Assembly: GCA_028284225.1 (NCBI GenBank)
Contig: JANQSD010000022.1
Coordinates: forward strand, 99,777-163,776
Length of the DNA stretch: 64,000 nucleotides
Origin: Arenicellales bacterium
GTDB lineage: Bacteria > Pseudomonadota > Gammaproteobacteria > Arenicellales > JAHEKD01
Reading direction: 5' to 3'
Part shown: positions 25,132-33,728 of the stretch, piece after piece
Layout of the letters: each line of letters opens with the position of its first letter
How positions within the stretch are numbered: position 1 is the stretch's first letter
Notes under the pieces: model-generated
What the model saw: the letters and a program-made list of their open reading frames with translations, nothing else
Database searches by the model: none
Told to the model about the DNA's origin: nothing
Made by a program: the position numbers and the translations under genes

Positions 25132-25683
25132 ATGTCGCATCATTTCTCAAATGGCCAGCAAAAATGGCTTCATGTAGGGTTAAGTCTCTTAGGGGATTTA
25201 GGCGCAGACGCCGTTACTATCGATATACTTTGCAAAAGATTAAAACTATCAAAGGGCTCTTTTTATCATCATTTTAAGAGTCGGAAAGATTTTCTCCATC
25301 AATTGACCTTGTTTTGGGAAAAGACTATGACCGAACGTGTCATTGAGATCGTAGAATCGGAAAAGGGAGATTTTCTTCAAAAACTATATAGACTGGGTGA
25401 GCTTACATCATCCACAACATTCCAGCCAATTGAGCGTGCAATGCGACATTGGGCTACTCAAAATGCACAGATAAAACTGGTATGGCAGCGAGTTGAGCAA
25501 CGTAGACTAACTTATACAGAAAAACTATTAAATGAGGCCCAATTAGAAAATCCACGTCTAAAAGCGAGAGCATTACATGCCATATTTATTGGCACCCAAT
25601 ATTTATGCCCTCCTGCTTCTAGAGAAGAAATTTTTGAAATGTATCTAGAAATCATTCCATTTAACACCACTAAAATAAAATAG
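25132..25683 (+). CDS. TetR-family transcriptional regulator
   Basis: A 183-residue TetR protein: an N-terminal HTH with GLSLLGDLGADAVTIDILCKRLKLSKGSFYHHFKSRKDFL (residues about 13-52), followed by a helical ligand-binding domain. The ATG at 25132 gives the normal N-terminus; a TTG at 25084 or ATG at 25123 would translate the operator palindrome. It lies 11 bp before the FMN-binding split-barrel protein gene, so both form one autoregulated operon. The inducer is unknown. Confidence 0.85.
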   Translation: MSHHFSNGQQKWLHVGLSLLGDLGADAVTIDILCKRLKLSKGSFYHHFKSRKDFLHQLTLFWEKTMTERVIEIVESEKGDFLQKLYRLGELTSSTTFQPIERAMRHWATQNAQIKLVWQRVEQRRLTYTEKLLNEAQLENPRLKARALHAIFIGTQYLCPPASREEIFEMYLEIIPFNTTKIK

Positions 25684-25694
25684 CGAGTATATTC

Positions 25695-26183
25695 ATGCAT
25701 CAGTTTGACCTTCAACAAGATTGGTCCACCATTAAAAACGTTTTTCGTCGCTCTCGACGTGCAGGGCTACATTACGCATTCTCCACAATCAATCAAGATG
25801 GAACCCCCAATGTCACACCAATCGGATCCTTATTGCTCAATTCCAATAAACCCAGAGGTTTTTACTTTGATGTATATAACCACATGCTTGGTTTAAACCT
25901 AGAACGAAACCCAAATGTAGCGATTCTTGCAGTAGATAGTCGTAAGCATTATTGGATATCATCAGCCCTTAAAGGTAAGTTTAAAACACCGCCAGCTCTA
26001 CGATTAATTGGCTCTGTAGATTCCCCCCGTCCAGTAACTCAGAGTGAAAAACAGATATGGTTAAAAGAAATGACATTCATTAGAAGACTTGGAAAGAAAC
26101 GATTTATAAAGCAGTTAAATACGGTACGAGATATTCATTTTTCACGTGTTGATGTAATGAATATTGGCTCACTCACTCGCTGA
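25695..26183 (+). CDS. Pyridoxamine-5'-phosphate-oxidase-like FMN-binding protein
   Basis: A 162-residue split-barrel flavoprotein of the PNPOx-like type: FRRSRRAGLHYAFSTINQDGTPNVTPIGSL is the usual first strand pair, followed by LNLERNPNVAILAVD and LRLIGSVDSPRPVT. Such proteins bind FMN, F420 or heme and reduce small substrates; the substrate is unknown. Translated in an operon with the TetR gene, so it is probably induced by the regulator's ligand. Confidence 0.8.
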   Translation: MHQFDLQQDWSTIKNVFRRSRRAGLHYAFSTINQDGTPNVTPIGSLLLNSNKPRGFYFDVYNHMLGLNLERNPNVAILAVDSRKHYWISSALKGKFKTPPALRLIGSVDSPRPVTQSEKQIWLKEMTFIRRLGKKRFIKQLNTVRDIHFSRVDVMNIGSLTR

Positions 26184-26356
26184 GCTTGGCATGTTATATC
26201 CAACCACAGCACAAGCTCTGAAGGTAGAAGCACAAAACCGTGTGGTTTTAGACGATGATGAATGACCACTTGGGGTAAAACTATAATGAATAGCAACAAA
26301 TATAGCGTATAGTTTGCGTATATATTTACGTTAAGGTGGGAACTAACAAGCTGTTC

Positions 26357-27280
26357 TCATCCTCGACGCAAAACCATCATACCGGCTCCGATAATCAGTA
26401 ACATACCGAGAATTGTTGCGCCGGTTGGTAATGTGTTAAAGAATAGCAGATCCCAAATCGCAACAAAAACCAGATAGCTGTATTCGAAGGTTGCGACAGT
26501 AGACGGGGGTGCGACCTGATAGGCGCCAGCTATCCCAAGGCCAATGACGACAGTAAAGATAGCCAATAATCCTAGCACTGACCATTCTGAAGCACCAACA
26601 GTGGACCAGCCGCCAAAAATATAAGGATAAGCATGGACTAATTCTTGCCCTGGTAACCACAATAAAAAGATTCCGCTCACTAGTAAACCAGCAGCCAGCA
26701 TAATCAGCTTTAGTGATAATGCCATTGCAGCCAGCGGTACTGATTGGCATTTGGTACGGGTGATAATATGCGCGAACGCATAGAAGACTGCGCCAAGCAG
26801 GGGAAGTAATGCCCAGGGAGAAAATGCATCAGTACCCGGTTGCAGCAGGATAATGACACCGGTAAAACCGATAAAAACAGCTATCCAGCCGCGAGTGCCG
26901 ACAGGCTCATTGATCATATAGGCTGATAGCAGGGTGACCAAAATAGGTGTGATGTAAATCGCAGCGCCAAGGGTTGAAAGGCTCACGAATGGAATGGCGC
27001 CATAGAATAACAGGAACATCAAGGTCAAAAACAATGACCGTAACAACGGCCATTTACTCAAGGCATGCGCCAGAACATTACGCCTATGGCCTTGCCAACA
27101 TGCCAAAGCGAAAAGCAGCGGTAATGCTAACAAAGCTCTTAAGGAAAATATTTGCCACAAGGAGAGTTCACTACTGAAAAACTTATAGACCACATCCTGG
27201 ACGGATGTAATAAACATTGCTACCACAATGAAAATGACTCCGTGAGTAATCTGCTGAGGCCGTGGTCGTGTATTAGCCAT
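26357..27280 (-). CDS. EamA/DMT-family transporter
   Basis: A 307-residue, ten-helix DMT protein started at ATG 27280 (MANTRPRPQQ); the TTG at 27286 adds two residues. It is a paralogue of the transporter at 14239: ELSLWQIFSLRALLALPLL, IITRTKCQSVPLAAMALSL and TVATFEYSYLVFVAIWDLLFF align with its sequence. It is divergent from the LysR gene at 27396, reproducing the same module. The substrate is unknown. Confidence 0.85.
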   Translation of the reverse strand: MANTRPRPQQITHGVIFIVVAMFITSVQDVVYKFFSSELSLWQIFSLRALLALPLLFALACWQGHRRNVLAHALSKWPLLRSLFLTLMFLLFYGAIPFVSLSTLGAAIYITPILVTLLSAYMINEPVGTRGWIAVFIGFTGVIILLQPGTDAFSPWALLPLLGAVFYAFAHIITRTKCQSVPLAAMALSLKLIMLAAGLLVSGIFLLWLPGQELVHAYPYIFGGWSTVGASEWSVLGLLAIFTVVIGLGIAGAYQVAPPSTVATFEYSYLVFVAIWDLLFFNTLPTGATILGMLLIIGAGMMVLRRG

Positions 27281-27395
27281 GTCCAATTTTGGTGTTCCTG
27301 TCCAATTTCAAAAGAGGATGTTGCCAATGATATTGTTTTGGTGAATGTTTGAATAGATATTGAAAATCAAATCAATAGTTCGATATTATTGAATA

Positions 27396-28292
27396 ATGGA
27401 GCGCCCACCTGTTTACGGTATTGAAGTTTTTTTAACCATTGTTAAGGAAGGTTCGCTACGTGCTGCCGCCAAAGCATTGGGTGTGGGTGCACCGGCAGTT
27501 AGTCATCAGTTGAAACTACTGGAAGAGAAACTGGGTGTTGATCTGATGTATCGAACAACACGCAGCATTGAGTTGACCGATGCCGGTCGGGTTTTATTAA
27601 ACGACGCTGCTCCGGCTTATAGGGACATGACTTATGCTGTTAAGAAAGTACAGCAAGCCGCTAAATCTACCAAAGGCACGTTACGTTTAAGCCTTTCACG
27701 AGGTGCTTATATTACGGCGATTGCACCGATTTTAGAAAAGTTTCAAGCCGAGAATCCAGATATTACTCTAGACATCTCGTTAAACGAGGGGCTCGTGGAT
27801 ATCATCCGTGAAGGAATTCATGCGGGAATTCGGCTTGGAGATCTGGTCGCCGATAATATGGTGGCTGTCCGGCTTACACCGCCTTTAACACCTGTATTTT
27901 CAGCAACCCCGTCTTATTTGGACAAATTTGGCCGCCCCGATCATCCGCGTGATTTGCTCAACCATAGAAGCATTCGCTACAAACCTCCCACGGCCAACAA
28001 AATGACTGACTGGAATTTCACTGAAAACGGACAGGATAAAACCATTAACCCACCGACGCGACTGGTGTTTGATAACATAATTGGTGTGGTTCAGGCTACA
28101 AGAGAAGGTCACGGCATCGGCTGGTGTTTACAAGCCACGATTCAGGAATACCTTGACAAAGGTGAGTTAGAAACAGTTCTCGATTCTTATGTGAAAGAGT
28201 TGCCACCGTTTTATCTGTACTACCCCGTGCAAAATAAACGCGTTGAGTGCTTGAGGTTGCTGGTAGATTGTCTGGTATCGCATCGTAATTAG
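27396..28292 (+). CDS. LysR-family transcriptional regulator
   Basis: A 298-residue LTTR of the CrgA/AaeR-type subgroup: HTH FLTIVKEGSLRAAAKALGVGAPAVSHQLKLLEEKLG and MYRTTRSIELTDAGR, followed by the periplasmic-binding-like effector domain (about 90-295) with HAGIRLGD and LLNHRSIRY. It is divergent from a DMT transporter, with a 115-bp AT-rich gap, and probably controls it. It is convergent with the MFS gene downstream. Confidence 0.85.
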   Translation: MERPPVYGIEVFLTIVKEGSLRAAAKALGVGAPAVSHQLKLLEEKLGVDLMYRTTRSIELTDAGRVLLNDAAPAYRDMTYAVKKVQQAAKSTKGTLRLSLSRGAYITAIAPILEKFQAENPDITLDISLNEGLVDIIREGIHAGIRLGDLVADNMVAVRLTPPLTPVFSATPSYLDKFGRPDHPRDLLNHRSIRYKPPTANKMTDWNFTENGQDKTINPPTRLVFDNIIGVVQATREGHGIGWCLQATIQEYLDKGELETVLDSYVKELPPFYLYYPVQNKRVECLRLLVDCLVSHRN

Positions 28293-28323
28293 TAGGACGG
28301 AGCAGCTAATCACAAACTCATCT

Positions 28324-29733
28324 CTAATTCGGAATTTGCTTGTTGGTTTTCTTTACAAATCTAAAAGTGGCAATTAAACCTAGCAGTGCAAAGGGTAAGC
28401 ATGAAGCGAATACCCAAAATGCGGTTGATGCGTAATTTACAGTTTCATTGTCAGCTTCTAAGCCCGCTGTATTTGCTGCTATTCCAATATAGGCTGCTCC
28501 AATCGCATATCCTGTTCGCTGCACGGTTGGAAGGGCGGCTGACAGTCTTTCCTTTTCTTCCGGTTCTACCATGTCGGTGGCCAGCCGTAAAATGAACGCC
28601 CATGCCATGCCAAATCCTGTACCTTCCAGGAATGCAAAAACGATGATCAACCATAGTGGTCCGTTCGGAACACTTAAAACAAAACCGGCAATACTTATTG
28701 TCAATATCATCATGCCCGCAGTGATCATTCTGCGGTCAAACTTTTCGCTAATTTTTGCGCATGCGAAAGCAGCAATACTCCATCCTGCTGCAGAGCAGGC
28801 TACGACATAGCCTGCAAACAAGACGGATATGCCATGTATTTTGGTCAGAAATAAAGGGCCATAGACTGAGAGCGCAATGGTCGCTATGGTAAAGCAAAGA
28901 ATCATGGTTAAGCCTGCGCCTACAGAATGACTCAAGGTAATTGGATGACGAGGTAACAGTCTGGACGCCTCATGACCGGAGTCGACATGCAGGAAATAAA
29001 CTAATAACAGCAGCCCTAGGATGACAAATAGCGGGGTGCTTATTAGAGAGATATCTGCCCCGGCATAGGCTATGCAAAGTATTCCGCTGGATAACAATGT
29101 CAGGCGTATTGCTGGAAATCGTCCATGTTTAGTTTCAGTTATGGATGAGAGATCATGCAATTTGGCAAAAATCAAAAATGCTAATACGAGTGCCAAAATT
29201 GCGAAAAACCAAAATGCTTTACGCCAGGATGCATATTCTGCAAACAAACCACCTATCAGAGGGCCAAGAAATGCTGATATCCCCCAAACTATTGAGACAG
29301 CAGCTAATGCTTGTGGAATAAGACTTTTAGAAAAGAAAATACTTACGCCAACAAATGATAAAGCCGTCAATCCTCCGCCCCCCAATCCCTGCAATATTCT
29401 TCCGGTTAAAAGTAACTGCATATCTGGTGCTAATGCACTCACCAAACAGCCAACTGAAAATATCAGCGCCGAGAGTAGCATAGGTTTTTTTATTCCGTGT
29501 TTGGTGGCGAGCAGTCCGCTTGCAGCACCGGCGGTTATTGAACCGACTTCATATAAAGATGTTGCCCAGGGGATTAAATGTACACCTCCAATCTCATCGA
29601 CTATAGCCGGAATAAGCGTGGCAACTAAGGTAGCATCTGCTGCATGCAATAAAACGGCTACACAGACTAGCGTTAGTGCAGAGATATGCTGCTTGCCAAA
29701 ACCTTGTTGTTGTAAAACCGAACTTTTTTGCAT
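28324..29733 (-). CDS. MFS transporter (drug/metabolite exporter type)
   Basis: A 469-residue polytopic protein with about fourteen hydrophobic segments. DATLVATLIPAIVDEIGG and LLTGRILQGLGGGGLTALSFVGVSIFF are the DHA2-like signatures, as is WGISAFLGPLIGGLFAEYASWRKAFWFFA (motif C region). It probably exports a drug or metabolite by proton antiport. It is alone on its strand between two convergent or unrelated genes. The substrate cannot be read from the sequence. Confidence 0.85.
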   Translation of the reverse strand: MQKSSVLQQQGFGKQHISALTLVCVAVLLHAADATLVATLIPAIVDEIGGVHLIPWATSLYEVGSITAGAASGLLATKHGIKKPMLLSALIFSVGCLVSALAPDMQLLLTGRILQGLGGGGLTALSFVGVSIFFSKSLIPQALAAVSIVWGISAFLGPLIGGLFAEYASWRKAFWFFAILALVLAFLIFAKLHDLSSITETKHGRFPAIRLTLLSSGILCIAYAGADISLISTPLFVILGLLLLVYFLHVDSGHEASRLLPRHPITLSHSVGAGLTMILCFTIATIALSVYGPLFLTKIHGISVLFAGYVVACSAAGWSIAAFACAKISEKFDRRMITAGMMILTISIAGFVLSVPNGPLWLIIVFAFLEGTGFGMAWAFILRLATDMVEPEEKERLSAALPTVQRTGYAIGAAYIGIAANTAGLEADNETVNYASTAFWVFASCLPFALLGLIATFRFVKKTNKQIPN

Positions 29734-29813
29734 GAAAACTGTCGATGTTTAAACACAGATTAAAGCTAAATCTTAATAGGTAAAGTTAACTTTAGGTCAA
29801 GAAGAATTATTAG

Positions 29814-29952
29814 AACCTATCTCAAACTTCCTATGTTTGTTGATACATCGTTAAACACTCACTCAACATGCTCATTTACAATATGTAAACTGCGATTTTT
29901 CGTTCGTTTTTTTGCCTCGTTTGAACATCGTCTAGAAAGTTTGAGATAGGCT
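29814..29952. mobile_element. 139-bp MITE-like element with 16-bp terminal inverted repeats
   Basis: AACCTATCTCAAACTT at the left end and AAGTTTGAGATAGGCT at the right end are inverted repeats with one mismatch. The interior is non-coding and contains the hairpin TTTACA-ATA-TGTAAA (29873-29887). No transposase gene is present. It lies between the MFS and M24 genes. Confidence 0.6.
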
Positions 29953-29963
29953 TTAGTTTTAAA

Positions 29964-31184
29964 TTAGCCCAGTCTATCGTCAAAATGATAAAGTGACATG
30001 CGCTCGACGCGATCTTCGAGGATTAAAAACTGGTCTTCCAGTTTGACACCTTCGTTCGATTTATCCCAGCCGACGTAGCTTTCCAGACAAATGACCATCC
30101 CGGGTTCCAGGTGACCCGGTAAAGGATAATCGCAGCCGGGTTGATGATGTGGAATATTGGGAAATTCACCCGACATGCCCAAACCATGTCCAATACAGTA
30201 GTATCGGCTTTGCTGATGTTCTTCTGGAATTTGCCAGGCTTTTTCGGCCAGTTCTCGAAATTCCATCCAGGGTTTTAACAATGCGGCGTTGGTTTCCAGT
30301 TGTTCGCGCGCCCGCGCATATAAAAGCCGCTGGTCAGCATTAGCTTTACCATCGCCGCACAGAAATGTACGTGAAAAATCCACGCAGTAATTTTCAAAAG
30401 CACAAGCATCCGTGTCTAAACAAAGTAAATCACCTTCTTGCAAAGCACGTGATCCGGCTTCCTGAAAATAAGGAAAAGTATTCGGTCCACTTTGAAATAA
30501 CCGTGTGCAAATATATTGTCCTTGCTTGGCCATCAGCTGATAATGAAATTCTGCCCAGGTCTCAGCTTCTGTTTTATCCGGTTCGGCCGATTCCTCTAAG
30601 CGCCTGACGCCTACTTCAACACGTTTCATTGCTTCACGAATATAGGGCAGTTCAATCGGCAATTTAACGGCTCGTGCAGGTAACAACACATGTTCAGCAT
30701 TTTTAATGACTAATCCTTCAGCCCGCAGGGCATCTACAGCCGTGTAAGGAAAACGATCGATCGCAACGGAGTCAATGGATTTGTTATGCGCTTTAATCGT
30801 AGCGCAAATTTCAACAGCAAAACGCTTACTTGCCTCAGCAACATAACCGCCGGAGCTTTTCATGCATAACCCTTCGGCATGACGAATTTCATCAATCGTA
30901 GGTAAACCCCTGGCTAAATGCTCGCAGCCGATATATTCATATAGAATGCAAGGCCCATCTTCCAAAATCAACAAATATCGGGAGGGCGTGCGTTGGGTAA
31001 ACAACTCCATATTGCGAGCACCACAGGCATAGAAAATATCGTTGGGATCAACCAGCAGCATGGCAGTCACATCGGATTTAGACATGTGTTTGCGCAGATG
31101 TTGTTGACGTGATTGATATAATTCAAATCGTCTGGATTCAAGGGCCTGTAAATCCCAATTCTCGGTAAAGTAACTTGCTGACAT
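29964..31184 (-). CDS. M24-family metallohydrolase related to DddP/creatinase
   Basis: A 406-residue two-domain pita-bread protein. The N-terminal creatinase-like domain (about 15-170) precedes the M24 domain. The dinuclear metal ligands are D257, D259, D269, H333, E368 and E383; the D-T-D arrangement, RLFQSGPNTFPYFQEAG and the C-terminal KLEDQFLI region resemble the DMSP lyase DddP more than Xaa-Pro aminopeptidases. The residue equivalent to DddP's reported catalytic Asp377 is Gly339 here, so lyase activity is doubtful. No DMSP genes are nearby. A peptidase, creatinase-type amidohydrolase or lyase role remains open. Confidence 0.75.
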   Translation of the reverse strand: MSASYFTENWDLQALESRRFELYQSRQQHLRKHMSKSDVTAMLLVDPNDIFYACGARNMELFTQRTPSRYLLILEDGPCILYEYIGCEHLARGLPTIDEIRHAEGLCMKSSGGYVAEASKRFAVEICATIKAHNKSIDSVAIDRFPYTAVDALRAEGLVIKNAEHVLLPARAVKLPIELPYIREAMKRVEVGVRRLEESAEPDKTEAETWAEFHYQLMAKQGQYICTRLFQSGPNTFPYFQEAGSRALQEGDLLCLDTDACAFENYCVDFSRTFLCGDGKANADQRLLYARAREQLETNAALLKPWMEFRELAEKAWQIPEEHQQSRYYCIGHGLGMSGEFPNIPHHQPGCDYPLPGHLEPGMVICLESYVGWDKSNEGVKLEDQFLILEDRVERMSLYHFDDRLG

Positions 31185-31309
31185 GTCTGTGCCTTTGACA
31201 GTATTGTAGCTAGAAACGATTCAAAATAACCAGCCATAGTGAGGCAGAAATTTAAGGAGTTTAGATAAATCGTATTTGAGTCAAATAGAACTGGCCAATT
31301 AGTTGATCT

Positions 31310-31340
31310 TTCTGGACTCCCGCTTTCACGGGAGTGACGG
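31310..31340. repeat. Dispersed palindromic repeat, family A (short copy)
   Basis: TTCTGGACTCCCGCTTTCAC then GGGAGTGACGG, a short hairpin copy of family A between the M24 and YHS genes. Confidence 0.7.
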
Positions 31341-31375
31341 TAGAGTAGTTTTTTAGGTTTACTAGATCTTAAAAA

Positions 31376-31855
31376 TCAATTTGAAACAATCTGTTGCCAG
31401 GCTTGATCTGCTTCGGCTTTGTAAGTTTCGAAATTGCCATCCAGCCACCGGTTGCGACCGCGCGGTGCATAGAATAAATAAAGCCGGTCGCCAAAAATTT
31501 CCCAATGTGTGCCGTCGGTTTTGATCAAACCTTCTCCCAGGCTCAAAGCATTGGCACAATGACCATTATAAGCAGGTAAATATTTCTCCGGATCAGCTGC
31601 AAAGGCATCGGCATTTTCCTGGCTGGCGAAACGCCATTTAGCGCCTTTGTATTCCACGGTGTATTTCTTTGAACCTTTTAGTGCCTCATGTTCAGCGGCT
31701 GTTTGTGCACCGTGATAGGCGAAGCTGTCATGACCATCAATAGCGACACCACCGAAACTGCTTTTACTGACTGGCTCTGCAGCAGATAGTAATGGGCTTA
31801 AGGTGAGTAGGAATAATGTAACTAAACACCACTTGGATTGACGAATAATATTCAT
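31376..31855 (-). CDS. Secreted YHS-domain protein
   Basis: A 159-residue protein started at ATG 31855 (the TTG at 31879 adds eight residues). A Sec signal peptide (about 1-26, CLVTLFLLTLSPLLSAAEP) is followed by a YHS domain: VAIDGHDSFAYH, YTVEYKGAKWRFASQENADAFAADPEKYLPAYNGHCANALS. YHS domains are predicted to bind metal; its role is unknown. A second YHS protein lies at 56552. It sits alone, with a MITE-like element beyond its 5' end. Confidence 0.8.
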   Translation of the reverse strand: MNIIRQSKWCLVTLFLLTLSPLLSAAEPVSKSSFGGVAIDGHDSFAYHGAQTAAEHEALKGSKKYTVEYKGAKWRFASQENADAFAADPEKYLPAYNGHCANALSLGEGLIKTDGTHWEIFGDRLYLFYAPRGRNRWLDGNFETYKAEADQAWQQIVSN

Positions 31856-31908
31856 GTGTATGCGTTCTCTTTTATGCAATTGATTAGTCAGTTATATGAG
31901 TAAAAAGT

Positions 31909-32091
31909 TTAACCTGGATTATGCAATGAGATTCGTCGTGAGAGGAAAAAATGCAATAAGATCAAGTACGCCTGCAAGGAATTTGGATGTAGCCATAGCC
32001 CCTCTATGGTGAGGAGAAATTCCTGAGGACGTGATTGAGATTGAAGCAGTTTTTCATCGTAACAGATTTCTATTGCATAATCCGGGTTTAA
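31909..32091. mobile_element. MITE-like element with about 20-bp terminal inverted repeats
   Basis: The left end TTAACCTGGATTATGCAATG and the reverse complement of the right end, TTAAACCCGGATTATGCAAT, match at 17-18 of 20 positions allowing one gap. Both ends begin TTAA. The 183-bp interior has no convincing gene. The remainder of the 475-bp gap to 32354 shows only the ribosome-binding site of the next operon. Confidence 0.6.
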
Positions 32092-32354
32092 CATGTGATG
32101 ATTGACAATCGATCTTTACTCTGTGTAAGCTTGGGTTTCTCAAGTCAGCAGGCAGTGAGTCAAAACGGTGTGTGCTAGAACTTTATGAGTTTGTTTTGCG
32201 AGAAGAAAATGTAACGATGACTTGAGATATATCTGCAAATATAAATGTTTATTCAATGCAGATTCCTCTTGGTTTTTCTTTCCTTAAAACAATACCCATA
32301 AGTAAATCGAACATCAGCTTTAGTTGATGGCTTTAAGTTGGACAGGAGAAACTT

Positions 32355-32945
32355 ATGAGTGCAGACATCCGCAAAGTGGTCACCTATAAAGAAACCAGCC
32401 TGATTGAGGGAGGCAAGCTGGCAGAAAAACCGTTGCAAATGTTTGCGGTTGCAGCGGTTGTGAAAAATCCATGGCATGGTCAGGGGTTTGTCGCTGATCT
32501 AAAGCCGGAAATTCATCGCTTGGGCCCGATTCTGGGTGAGCTATTAACCAATGAAATAGTTAGCCTGGCGGGTTCAGGCGATATCATCGAAGCTTACGGT
32601 AAAGCTGCTGTGGTGGGTGTTGAGGGGGAAGTTGAGCACGCTTCTGCTCTGATTCATACCCTGCGTTTTGGTAATTACTTTCGAAAAGCCGTAGGCGCAA
32701 AAAGTTATTTAAGTTTTACTAACACTCGATCTGGCCCGGGCGGCCCGATTATGGTTCCTATGATGCACAAGATGGATGAAGGTATGCGCTCACATTATTT
32801 GACTTTGCAGTTTGATATTCCTGATGCTCCAGCTGCTAATGAGATTGTGGTCTGTCTTGGAGCATCAATAGGCGGTCGTCCACATCACCGTATTGGTGAT
32901 CGTTATCAGGATTTAAAAGATTTGGGCGATACGGATGTTGTGTAA
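32355..32945 (+). CDS. Amino acid synthesis family protein (DUF1185, PF06684)
   Basis: A 196-residue soluble protein of the AA_synth/DUF1185 family: KVVTYKETSLIEGGK, AVAAVVKNPWHGQGF, HRLGPILGELL, AYGKAAVVGVEGEVEHASALIHTLRFG and TNTRSGPGGPIMVPMMHK. Family structures show a chorismate-mutase-like alpha/beta fold; no activity is proven. The start has AGGAGA 7 nt upstream. It is the first gene of the 32.3-37.2 kb operon and overlaps the hydrolase by 11 bp, so it is likely a pathway enzyme for the same substrate. Confidence 0.85.
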   Translation: MSADIRKVVTYKETSLIEGGKLAEKPLQMFAVAAVVKNPWHGQGFVADLKPEIHRLGPILGELLTNEIVSLAGSGDIIEAYGKAAVVGVEGEVEHASALIHTLRFGNYFRKAVGAKSYLSFTNTRSGPGGPIMVPMMHKMDEGMRSHYLTLQFDIPDAPAANEIVVCLGASIGGRPHHRIGDRYQDLKDLGDTDVV

Positions 32946-33717
32946 GGCTGCTAATTACAGTCTTTATGGGCAAGGTGACACAACCTTAGTCTTTATTCAT
33001 GGTGTTGGAATGAACCAGTATGTCTGGCAGCCGCAGATCGATTATTTTTCTGACACTTATCGAATCGTGGTTTACGATCTGCTCGGTCATGGTGGTAGCC
33101 CGATGCCATCGGAAGATGCCAGTTTGGAAGAATATTCAGATCAATTGGCAGCATTATTAGAACATCTCGGCATTAATGATGTGAGTCTCATCGGTCATTC
33201 AACCGGTGCACTAATAAGTATTGAATTTACGCTACGATACCCCGATAAAGTAACCCGCCTTATACCGTTGAATATTGTCTATAAGCGTGATGATCAACAA
33301 AGCCGCAGTGTACTGGCAAGAGCGAACCAGGTATTGGAGCAAGAGCAAATCACAGGCATCGATACGACACTGGACCGTTGGTTCTCGAATAAAACAGATC
33401 AATCCAGCCTTGAGAGAATAGCAGTCATTCGGGATTATTTAAGCCAAGTGAATCCTGTTGGTTATGGGCGAACCTATAAAATGTTTGCTCAATCAGATAA
33501 AGTGTTTGTAGGAAGGCTTGATCAACTGGACGTACCGGTACTTTACTTGACCGGTGATGATGATCCTAATTCAACACCGTGGATGTCAGAGCAAATGGCG
33601 CAAGAAACCCCCCAAGGTGAGGTATTTTCGATTGCTCAAGAGGCTCACATGATGGCATATATTAGTCCTGAAAAAGTAAATCCGATTATTGATCGATTTA
33701 TTCAAGCGCAGATATAA
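32935..33717 (+). CDS. Alpha/beta hydrolase
   Basis: A 260-residue alpha/beta-fold hydrolase. The oxyanion-hole motif is HGVGMNQYVW, the nucleophile elbow is GHSTG (Ser about 88), the acid is probably the Asp in TGDDDPNSTP and the catalytic His is in EAHMMAY near the C-terminus. It should cleave an ester, lactone or amide bond, or a C-C bond as in meta-cleavage hydrolases. It overlaps the DUF1185 gene and is followed 11 bp later by the flavin reductase gene, so it hydrolyses a substrate or intermediate of that pathway. Confidence 0.85.
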   Translation: MLCKAANYSLYGQGDTTLVFIHGVGMNQYVWQPQIDYFSDTYRIVVYDLLGHGGSPMPSEDASLEEYSDQLAALLEHLGINDVSLIGHSTGALISIEFTLRYPDKVTRLIPLNIVYKRDDQQSRSVLARANQVLEQEQITGIDTTLDRWFSNKTDQSSLERIAVIRDYLSQVNPVGYGRTYKMFAQSDKVFVGRLDQLDVPVLYLTGDDDPNSTPWMSEQMAQETPQGEVFSIAQEAHMMAYISPEKVNPIIDRFIQAQI

Positions 33718-33728
33718 AGGATGAGATT

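Noticed and set aside
26191..26265. A 24-codon frame downstream of the FMN-oxidase gene
   Set aside because: It begins with ATG but has no ribosome site or recognised family; possibly a remnant, but unsupported. The rest of the gap shows nothing.
29072..29752. A 226-codon open frame on the plus strand
   Set aside because: It is wholly antisense to the well-supported MFS gene, lacks any family pattern and is rich in Pro/Asn/Thr as expected for the complement of a membrane-protein gene.
29964..31184. Calling the M24 protein a DMSP lyase (DddP)
   Set aside because: The metal ligands match, but the reported catalytic Asp position is Gly and there are no other DMSP genes nearby.
31909..32094. 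A 61-codon minus-strand open frame
   Set aside because: It lies within the inverted-repeat element and its ends coincide with the terminal repeats; no homology is recognised.
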